Source: Marinifilum flexuosum (lineage in GTDB: Bacteria; Bacteroidota; Bacteroidia; Bacteroidales; Marinifilaceae). From it: 64,000 nt of DNA. Position numbers and translations under genes: made by a program. The DNA lies in NCBI RefSeq assembly GCF_003610555.1, contig NZ_RAPQ01000008.1, positions 1,108,490-1,172,489 on the forward strand, given 5' to 3'. Positions 34,669-41,940 of this stretch are shown one piece after another. Positions within the stretch are counted from its first letter, which is position 1. Each line of letters opens with the position of its first letter. The notes under the pieces were generated by a model. It had not been told where the DNA came from, made no database searches, and saw only the letters and a program-made list of their open reading frames with translations.

Positions 34669-37600
34669 ATTTTACAGAAGCAGTATTAAAACAGCGAAAA
34701 GTATTGCTGTTTGTACTAATCGCTTTGACTATAGGTGGGGTTTTTTCATTTTTTAAGATGGGAAAACTTGAAGATGCTGAAATTAGTGTAAAATCTGCAT
34801 TGGTAATCACTAAGTACCCGGGTGCATCGCCGCATGAGGTCGAACTTCGAGTAACTGATGTTTTGGAAACCGCTATACAGGCAATGGATAATATCGATGA
34901 TATCGAATCACGATCTATGGCAGGATATTCCGAAATTACAGTGAATATTAAAAAATCGGTTAAAAGTAAGGAGTTACCACAATTGTGGGATGTACTTAGA
35001 AGAAAGGTTAATGATATCACACCTGCTTTACCACAGGGAGCTTCAAAGCCAATGGTTGTAGATGATTTTGGTGATGTATATGGGATATTCCTTGCATTAA
35101 GTGGTGATGGTTATTCGGGAGAAGAGTTGCAAGATTATGCCAGATACATGAAAAGAGAATTGCTCTTGGTTGAAGGTGTAAAAAGAATTAATCTTTTTGG
35201 GGAACAGGAAACCTGCATTAATATTGAGCTTTCACAAGAGAAAATGGCATACCTGGGAATACATCCTGCCAATGTAATTCAAATCTTGAATCAGCAGAAT
35301 GGTATGGTAAATCCGGGTAGCTTGAAAGTTGGTGGCGATAGAATTCGAATAGCATCAGATGGAAGCTTTCATGAATTGGATGATTTAAAGAATATTTTGA
35401 TTTCGGCAAACGATAAAAATCCAATTTTCTTAAAAGATATTGCCCAGGTAAAAGAAGATTATGTACGACCATTTACAAGAAAAATGAAGTACAATCAAGT
35501 TCCTGCCATCGGACTTACCATTGCCATGGAAAAAGGTGGCAATGTGATTGAATTAGGTGAAAGAGTTCAGCAAAGAATTGATGAGTTAAAATCGAACGTT
35601 CCTGTTGGTATCAACATCAATCGTGTTTTTTATCAGCCAGAGCGAGTAAGTGTAGCCATTGAGCAATTCATGATAAATCTGATTGAATCAGTTTTAATTG
35701 TAGTATTTGTTTTGTTATTGGCAATGGGATTTCGAACTGGACTTTTAATCGGAAGTGGTTTGATATTTACCATTTTAGGAACATTCATTGTCATGTTAAG
35801 CGTCGATATTACGCTACAACGTGTAAGTCTGGCAGCCATAATCATTGCTATGGGGATGCTGGTAGATAATGCAATTGTAATTGCCGATGGAATTTTGGTG
35901 GATCTGAAAAAAGGCTTGAAACGTGATGAGGCCATGAGCAGAACATCCAAACAGACGGCAATGCCTTTGTTAGGAGCTACGGTTGTTGCCATTCTTGCAT
36001 TTTTGCCTATTTACCTTTCACCAGATAGTACAGGTGAGTTTTGTGCAAGTTTGTTTCAGGTAGTTGGCATATCATTGTTTCTAAGTTGGATTTTAGCATT
36101 AACACAAACCCCATATTTTTGTGATCTGTTTTTAAGAGGCAAAAAATATGAGAAGCAAGAAGGAGAAGAAGCACAAACGGATCCTTATGCCGGGAAATTT
36201 TATCAGAAGTTTCGTCACTTTGTAAAATATTCTCTTCGACACAAAACGATGATTTTGGCTGTTACAGTCTTGATGTTCTTTTCGGCTGTGTTTGTATTTA
36301 AGTATGTGAAGCAATTGTTTATGCCTAATCTTGAGTACAATCAATTTATCGTTGAATATTGGTTGCCAGAAGGTTCGGATATTGAAACAGTAGAGAGTGA
36401 TCTAAATGATCTGGAAACTTACTTGTTAAAGCAGGAGGATGTTCTTAATGTTACTACCAGTTTGGGTTCAACACCTGCTCGTTACACTTTGGTTCGACCG
36501 TTCAATAATAGTCATGCAAATTATGGGGAGTTGATAATCGATACTAAGGATTATGAAACCACAGTTCGATTTGGTGCTGATTTACAGGAGTTTTTAGATG
36601 AGAATTATTCATGGGCGAGAGCTAGGGTAAGATATTATTCTCCTATTTCAACAGAGTCGATGATAGAGGCTAAATTTTCAGGACCAGATCCAAAAGTCCT
36701 ACGAGAATTGTCAGAAAAGGCGGAGAGAATCATGAAGGACGAACCAATTGCGGTGAAGGTAACCAACAATTGGAAGAATCAGGTTAAGGTTTGGAACCCT
36801 CGTTTTTCTCAGGCACAATCACGAATTACCGGAATCAATCGTTCCGATGTTTCTAATGCTTTGGCTTGTGCTACCGATGGATTGGCCATTGGAGTATTCA
36901 GAAAAGCAGATGATATATTACCTATCTATTTAAAGACAACAGTTGAAAAAGATAAGTATGTTGAATCTCTTGAGAATACACCAGTTTGGGGAGCTAAACC
37001 TCAAAGTATTCCATTGCGACAGGTAGTGTCTGATATTGAAATTGAGTTTGAAAATCCGGTAATCAAAAGATACGATCGACGTAGAGCAATAAAAGCCCAG
37101 TGCGATCCGGCACCAGGATACAATGCCCCTGATGTTTTTAATAAAGTTCAAGAGAAAATTGAGGCAATACCACTGCCTGAAGGTTATGATTTAGAATGGT
37201 TGGGAGAGCATAAAAACAGTGCTGATGCGAATGAAAATATAGAGAAGTTTTTACCATTGGCATTTTTATTAATGGTCATCATTATCATGATGTTGTTTAA
37301 CAACTTCCGTCAGCCAATTATCATTTTAACAATTTTACCACTGGCATTTATCGGAGTTAGTTACGGTTTGTGGTTAACTGGCAAGCCATTTGGATTTATG
37401 GCTGTATTGGGAACCCTTGGATTAATGGGTATGATGATTAAAAATGCAGTGGTTCTGCTCGACCAGATTAATTTGGATATAAGTGAAGGGAAAGATGTAT
37501 TAGTAGCAATTATCGACTCTGCAGTATCCAGAATGCGTCCGGTAATTATGGCATCATTCACAACAATTTTAGGTATGATTCCTTTAATTCCAGATGAACT

Positions 37601-37727
37601 GTTTGGAGGAATGGCTGTTGCGATTATGTTCGGATTGTTAATAGGATCAATTATTACATTAATTATTGTTCCGGTATTGTATGCGGTATTCTATCGTGTA
37701 AATACTAAAGAAGTTATGGATTTATAA
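34665..37727 (+). CDS. RND-family efflux pump, AcrB-like inner-membrane subunit
   Basis: 1020 residues, 12 expected membrane helices in two repeats, each with a large periplasmic loop. It exports drugs, lipophilic compounds or metabolites using the proton gradient. Helix 4 carries GMLVDNAIVIADGI, so the proton-relay region has one Asp followed by Asn, as in many Bacteroidota pumps. The second repeat ends with FMAVLGTLGLMGMMIKNAVVLLDQIN and MRPVIMASFTTILGMIPLIP. Substrate cannot be read from sequence. Start overlaps the adaptor stop (ATGA). The channel gene follows 10 bp after the stop. Confidence 0.96.
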   Translation: MNFTEAVLKQRKVLLFVLIALTIGGVFSFFKMGKLEDAEISVKSALVITKYPGASPHEVELRVTDVLETAIQAMDNIDDIESRSMAGYSEITVNIKKSVKSKELPQLWDVLRRKVNDITPALPQGASKPMVVDDFGDVYGIFLALSGDGYSGEELQDYARYMKRELLLVEGVKRINLFGEQETCINIELSQEKMAYLGIHPANVIQILNQQNGMVNPGSLKVGGDRIRIASDGSFHELDDLKNILISANDKNPIFLKDIAQVKEDYVRPFTRKMKYNQVPAIGLTIAMEKGGNVIELGERVQQRIDELKSNVPVGININRVFYQPERVSVAIEQFMINLIESVLIVVFVLLLAMGFRTGLLIGSGLIFTILGTFIVMLSVDITLQRVSLAAIIIAMGMLVDNAIVIADGILVDLKKGLKRDEAMSRTSKQTAMPLLGATVVAILAFLPIYLSPDSTGEFCASLFQVVGISLFLSWILALTQTPYFCDLFLRGKKYEKQEGEEAQTDPYAGKFYQKFRHFVKYSLRHKTMILAVTVLMFFSAVFVFKYVKQLFMPNLEYNQFIVEYWLPEGSDIETVESDLNDLETYLLKQEDVLNVTTSLGSTPARYTLVRPFNNSHANYGELIIDTKDYETTVRFGADLQEFLDENYSWARARVRYYSPISTESMIEAKFSGPDPKVLRELSEKAERIMKDEPIAVKVTNNWKNQVKVWNPRFSQAQSRITGINRSDVSNALACATDGLAIGVFRKADDILPIYLKTTVEKDKYVESLENTPVWGAKPQSIPLRQVVSDIEIEFENPVIKRYDRRRAIKAQCDPAPGYNAPDVFNKVQEKIEAIPLPEGYDLEWLGEHKNSADANENIEKFLPLAFLLMVIIIMMLFNNFRQPIIILTILPLAFIGVSYGLWLTGKPFGFMAVLGTLGLMGMMIKNAVVLLDQINLDISEGKDVLVAIIDSAVSRMRPVIMASFTTILGMIPLIPDELFGGMAVAIMFGLLIGSIITLIIVPVLYAVFYRVNTKEVMDL

Positions 37728-37737
37728 GACACTTTTT

Positions 37738-39114
37738 ATGAAATTATTAAAATTCAAAATATATACTATTCTTGCTGTTTCCCTGATATCATATCAGGGA
37801 ATTGGGCAGGAGAAATTATCTCTTCAGGAAAGTAGAAAGTTGGCATTGGAATATAATCAGAGAATAAAAATTGCAGAAGAGTTAATTTCAGAAAGTCAAT
37901 CGAATGTAAAGTTTGCGTATACGCATTTCCTGCCTAACCTTAGCGCAGAAGGAAGCTATAGTTATTTACATGATATTGATGATATTTCTTTTCCGGGATT
38001 TTTTCTGCCAACCGCCAGTAGTTTGGATGAAGCAAAATTGGGAAACTTTACAGGTACAAGTGATGTTTACTTTCCCGGTTTAAATCTTGAAATGGGAAAT
38101 ATTGATTACTATTCTGCAAATTTGATTTTAAGTCAACCTATATATGCCGGAGGTAAAGTAAGAAGCAATTACAATATGGCCAAGTTAGGAGCCGATTTAT
38201 CGGTATTCAATCGAAAACTGGAAGCTTCTGATGTTATTCTTGAAACCGATAAGGCATATTGGAATCTTGTGTCGGTAAGAGAAAGAGTTAAAGTGGCTGA
38301 AAAGTATGTTGAAATGTTGAATCAGTTGGTAACTGATTTGAAGAATGCTTTTGACCTGGAATTGACTACAAAAAATGAATTGCTAAAGGCTCAAGTACAG
38401 TTCAACCAGGCAAAACTTGATTTGTTCAGAATTAAAAATGCTCATGTGCTTTCTCAAATGGCATTGTGCCAGGTAATTGGTAGAGATTTGAAAAGCGAAA
38501 TATCAGCTTCTGACACAATTATTTTAGTTGAGAATAAACATGTCGAAACTAATTTTATTCAGAAGGCAATGCAACAAAGACCAGAAATTTTGATGCTTGG
38601 AAAGCAGGTGGAAATAGATAGGCAAGAAGAAAAAAGAACACTTGCCGATTATTTGCCACAGTTGGGTGTAGGAGCTTCTTATGGTTATACAAGTAAAATC
38701 GAAAATTTGATGGATTCACGCCAAAACTTATCTGTTCAGGCAAGTTTAAAGGTTCCTATTTTTCACTGGAATGAAAGAAAGCATAGGGTTGCAGCAAAGA
38801 AATATCAGACAAAACAACGTGAGCTGCAATTAGACAGAACTAAGGATTTGGTTAGCCTTGAAGTGCAGCAGGCATATTTCAACTTGCAAGAAGCATACGA
38901 GCAAAACAAATTGGCTCGAATATCAATGAATCAGGCCGAAGAGAATGTTTCCATAACCAGGAATAGTTTTTACGAAGGTTTGGCCAATGCCACTGAAATG
39001 CTCGATGCGCAAGCATTTTGGCAACAGGCACATACCGAATTAATTGATGCAAAAATCAATTTTAAGCTAAAAGAATCGGGTTTCCTAAAAGCAATAGGAG
39101 AATTAGCAGAGTAA
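37738..39114 (+). CDS. TolC-family outer-membrane efflux channel
   Basis: 458 residues. Signal peptide about 1-23 (ending YQGIGQ). Two outer-membrane-efflux repeats with long helices: LSLQESRKLALEYNQRIKIAEE starts the first, and the second includes RPEILMLGKQVEIDRQEEKRTLADYLPQL in outline. Glycine/aromatic-rich beta segments (GASYGYTS) make the barrel. It completes a tripartite pump with the adaptor and RND subunit encoded immediately upstream. The operon closes with a long hairpin. Confidence 0.95.
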   Translation: MKLLKFKIYTILAVSLISYQGIGQEKLSLQESRKLALEYNQRIKIAEELISESQSNVKFAYTHFLPNLSAEGSYSYLHDIDDISFPGFFLPTASSLDEAKLGNFTGTSDVYFPGLNLEMGNIDYYSANLILSQPIYAGGKVRSNYNMAKLGADLSVFNRKLEASDVILETDKAYWNLVSVRERVKVAEKYVEMLNQLVTDLKNAFDLELTTKNELLKAQVQFNQAKLDLFRIKNAHVLSQMALCQVIGRDLKSEISASDTIILVENKHVETNFIQKAMQQRPEILMLGKQVEIDRQEEKRTLADYLPQLGVGASYGYTSKIENLMDSRQNLSVQASLKVPIFHWNERKHRVAAKKYQTKQRELQLDRTKDLVSLEVQQAYFNLQEAYEQNKLARISMNQAEENVSITRNSFYEGLANATEMLDAQAFWQQAHTELIDAKINFKLKESGFLKAIGELAE

Positions 39115-39126
39115 AATAGTGGGAAG

Positions 39127-39202
39127 AGAGAGGCATGAATTACATATGGGATGTTGTTGATTGGTGGTTCTTTCAACCTTGTAATTCATCCTCTCTTGTT
39201 TT
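39127..39202 (+). terminator. Long-stem hairpin after the efflux operon
   Basis: AGAGAGG + ATGAATTACA (39127-39144, one bulged C) pairs with TGTAATTCAT + CCTCTCT (39180-39196): 17 pairs, a 35-base loop, then TTGTTTT. Probably a terminator, although the loop is unusually large. Confidence 0.6.
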
Positions 39203-39217
39203 AATAAGTACGAAGAT

Positions 39218-39400
39218 ATGAAAGATAGAGATTTGCTTTATGAAGAGGCGATAAGAAGTTTAAAAAATCCCTCAAAAACCAATATGCAAATTATAAAAAC
39301 ACACTTGTTTTGTTTAAAAGTAAATAACGATTACGTGATCAATACCAAAGAACAAATAAATGATTTGGTATCTTTCATCAATTGCAATCATGGAAAATAA
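39218..39400 (+). CDS. Small hypothetical protein coupled to the cyclase gene
   Basis: 60 residues (begins MKDRDLLYEEAIRSLKN), no family recognised. Soluble and mixed charge. It overlaps the start of the cyclase gene by 11 bases (its last codons contain the cyclase ATG), the pattern expected for translational coupling, which argues that it is real. It could be a small partner or leader peptide. Support is context plus a normal ATG only. Confidence 0.5.
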   Translation: MKDRDLLYEEAIRSLKNPSKTNMQIIKTHLFCLKVNNDYVINTKEQINDLVSFINCNHGK

Positions 39401-40460
39401 GTTATCGCGACATATTTATAAGTCTATAACTTATTTTGGAGCTATCATTCTTACTTGGATTCTGGCATGTTTCTTTTTAACTACTTTTCAGGTTAATGAA
39501 AACAATACCATGTCAATTTCGAGGATGGCTGACTTAAACAATGCATTTTGGTCTGGTTTGCTGGCCGGTATTATTTGGGGAGTCATTTTTAAGATATCAC
39601 AGTATATTAGGAAATTTCTTTCTCGTTTCTCATTAACGATTTTACTTTCCGTTTCGGTCAATGTATTAAGTGCCTATTTATTGATCTATTCGATCTATCA
39701 CTTAAGTGATATTTTTATGTTTGAAGATTTTCCAAATAGTTTTCAACAGCTATTAGATCTTTATAATTCACAGATATTTTATTCCATTTTAGCTTATTTC
39801 TTTATTGTGGGATCTTTAATCGAGATTTTTTTCGAAATAGACAAGCGCTTAGGAAAAGGAGTACTTTTAAAGTTCTTGTTGGGGAGATATTATAAACCAA
39901 AGGAAGAGGACAGAGTGTTTTTGTTTATGGATTTAAAATCATCAACCTATTATGCTGAGCAATTGGGGCACTTTAAGTACAGCAGGTTGATTCAGGATTG
40001 TTTTAAAGATATCTCTTCTGCCATTGAGAAAAATAAGGCTCAAATTTATCAGTTTGTTGGCGATGAAGTGGTACTGACCTGGAGACTGAAGGATGGATTG
40101 AAAAACAACAGGTGCCTGCAAGTGTTCTTTGATTTTATGGAAGAACTGCATAAGAAAAGAGACTATTATCAAAAGGAATATGGAATTATACCAGTCTTTA
40201 AAGCTGGAGTGCACTCAGGTAAGGTTATGGTTGCAGAAGTAGGGGAGTTAAAGTCAGAAATCGCCTATCATGGTGATGCCATTAATACAGCATCGCGTAT
40301 TCAATGCTTATGCAATTCCTATCAATCAAAGCTTTTGGTATCGGGTAACCTGATTAAAGAGTTGAAAGAGAACCAATATTTTGATACTGATTACGAGCCT
40401 TTGGGAACAGTGCTATTAAATGGGAAACAGCTCACTACCGCGCTCTATAAAATATGCTAG
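39390..40460 (+). CDS. Membrane-bound class III adenylate/guanylate cyclase
   Basis: 356 residues from ATG 39390; an earlier ATG at 39360 lies inside the small ORF and adds a poor N-terminus. Four membrane helices in the first 155 residues, then a class III cyclase domain at about 170-355. The two metal Asp residues are in FLFMDLKSST and FVGDEVVLTW. GVHSGKVMVAEVG and YHGDAINTASRIQ supply the glycine-rich loop and the Asn/Arg transition-state pair. The product is cAMP or cGMP; specificity cannot be decided by eye. Layout resembles four-helix membrane cyclases of Bacteroidota with unknown signals. Confidence 0.9.
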   Translation: MENKLSRHIYKSITYFGAIILTWILACFFLTTFQVNENNTMSISRMADLNNAFWSGLLAGIIWGVIFKISQYIRKFLSRFSLTILLSVSVNVLSAYLLIYSIYHLSDIFMFEDFPNSFQQLLDLYNSQIFYSILAYFFIVGSLIEIFFEIDKRLGKGVLLKFLLGRYYKPKEEDRVFLFMDLKSSTYYAEQLGHFKYSRLIQDCFKDISSAIEKNKAQIYQFVGDEVVLTWRLKDGLKNNRCLQVFFDFMEELHKKRDYYQKEYGIIPVFKAGVHSGKVMVAEVGELKSEIAYHGDAINTASRIQCLCNSYQSKLLVSGNLIKELKENQYFDTDYEPLGTVLLNGKQLTTALYKIC

Positions 40461-40485
40461 GTAATGAGCTGTTATTATTGAGTTT

Positions 40486-41292
40486 TTATGATTCTGTTTC
40501 TAAGATCTTTTTGTGACCACTAACCACTCCTTGAACAAGAGAGGAACTAAATCCTTCATGCTCCATTTTATTTAGTGATTTAATGGTTACTCCAAGTGGA
40601 GTCGTTACCTTGTCGATTTCTGGTTCGGGGTGAGTTCCATTTTCAATAATCAATTTTGAAGCACCTTTCATGATTTGTGCTGCCACTTCTAATGATTGCT
40701 TTGAAGACAGACCAATCTCGATCCCTCCTTGCGAAGCAGCTCTCATAAATCTTAACGCAAAGGCAATACCACAAGAAGCCAAAACTGTTGCAGCTGGCAT
40801 TTGCGATTCCGGGATAATCATGGTTGCTCCAAGTTGATCGAAAATTTCAACAACTTCATCTTTGTGCTCCAAGCCCTTTTCGTTAAAAGACAATGCAGTC
40901 ATTGATTCCTGAATGGCGATTGCTGTATTTGGCATAGCTCTAATTACAGGTACATCTACTAAAATATCTTCAAGATCTTGAATTTTAATTCCTGAGATAA
41001 CCGAAATTAAAACTTGTTTACCTTTTTGTAAAGGTTCCTTAATCTCGTTTAGAAGTATTCTTGCCACAGTTGGTTTTACTGCAACTATAACAATTTGCGA
41101 ATTGTTAATTGCCTCAAGATTATTGGTTGTAATATTCACACCTATTTCATCTTTTAGGTGTTGAATTAAATGCAATTCAAGATTGGTAACTGTAATTTGT
41201 TCAGGTTTTAATAAACCGCTTTGAACTAATCCTTTTGCAATAGAGGATCCTAAATTTCCTCCTCCAATAATTGTAATGTTCTTTGAGTTCAT
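40486..41292 (-). CDS. proC: Pyrroline-5-carboxylate reductase
   Basis: 268 residues, last step of proline synthesis: 1-pyrroline-5-carboxylate to proline with NAD(P)H. Rossmann motif GGGNLGSSIAKGL at about 7-19. Conserved VIVAVKPTVA, the ISGIKIQDLE segment, VIRAMPNTAIAIQESMTAL and the C-terminal VTTPLGVTIKSLNKMEHEGF. Convergent with the cyclase, 25 bp apart. Upstream TAGTTTTG on the minus strand (41341-41334) fits a -7 element but has no clear -33. Confidence 0.96.
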   Translation of the reverse strand: MNSKNITIIGGGNLGSSIAKGLVQSGLLKPEQITVTNLELHLIQHLKDEIGVNITTNNLEAINNSQIVIVAVKPTVARILLNEIKEPLQKGKQVLISVISGIKIQDLEDILVDVPVIRAMPNTAIAIQESMTALSFNEKGLEHKDEVVEIFDQLGATMIIPESQMPAATVLASCGIAFALRFMRAASQGGIEIGLSSKQSLEVAAQIMKGASKLIIENGTHPEPEIDKVTTPLGVTIKSLNKMEHEGFSSSLVQGVVSGHKKILETES

Positions 41293-41548
41293 TTTTAAGG
41301 TGTGTTTGTAAATATCGTTTAAAATTGCGGCAGCAAAACTAATGAAGATTGCGATTTAAATTACTAACTATTTGTAGTGATTTTTGTGTTATTCAACTAG
41401 TCTGGAAAATGATTTTCGAAAGCATACCAGTGTTGTGGAGTTGTGGTCAGTATATCAGATATAAATGGGGTAGAATTATTTTAAGAATACAATTGAGAAT
41501 TTATGGGTATACCCTTAAACTTTGTGCGTGATTAATTACTGAGACAAA
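41293..41548. other. Intergenic DNA upstream of proC
   Basis: No gene or RNA recognised. Likely holds the proC promoter near its left end; it is followed by the 23-bp array. Confidence 0.5.
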
Positions 41549-41740
41549 GAGTGTATGCACTCTTACACTACGAGTGCATGCTTATTGAGATGACGAGTGT
41601 ACGTACTCTTAACCTAAGAGTGCATAGTGGTTGAACCTTAGTAAACAAATTTGTTGAGGTTCAAAGTGCATGCAGTTGTACCCTCAAAGTGTATGCAGTT
41701 GTACTCTCAAAGTGTATACAGTTGTACTCTCAAAGTATAG
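41549..41740. repeat. Tandem array, 23-bp unit, about 8.4 copies
   Basis: The word GAGTG or AAGTG starts every unit at 41549, 41572, 41595, 41618, (41641 diverged), 41664, 41687, 41710 and 41733, an exact 23-bp register. The last three full units are nearly identical (AAGTGTATGCAGTTGTACTC plus TCA); the first four are more diverged. It lies in a 648 bp gap between the proC start and the 3' end of the PAS hybrid kinase gene. Confidence 0.95.
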
Positions 41741-41940
41741 AGGATTGTGTTGAAATTCGGAATAAATTACAATAATCTATCAAAAATGTATTTAATACAA
41801 TCTCCTTTTTATTGAAAAGATAGGTGAATAGCCTCGTTGATAACGAACGCATCGTTACAATACTAATTAAAACGTCGTTATAACATCATAACATAGAAAT
41901 TGCTGACTCAAAAGGATCAATTGTTCAAGAACTTAATACA
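41741..41940. other. Intergenic DNA after the hybrid kinase gene
   Basis: AT-rich, no gene or clear terminator stem. Contains several ATCGTTA / GTCGTTA-like words near 41840-41880 without clear symmetry. Confidence 0.45.

Noticed and set aside
34640-35992. Minus-strand ORFs within the RND pump gene
   Set aside because: Antisense shadows of a strongly conserved pump; no independent support.
41349-41531. 60-codon ORF upstream of proC
   Set aside because: Composition typical of intergenic AT-rich DNA, no start context and no recognisable domain.
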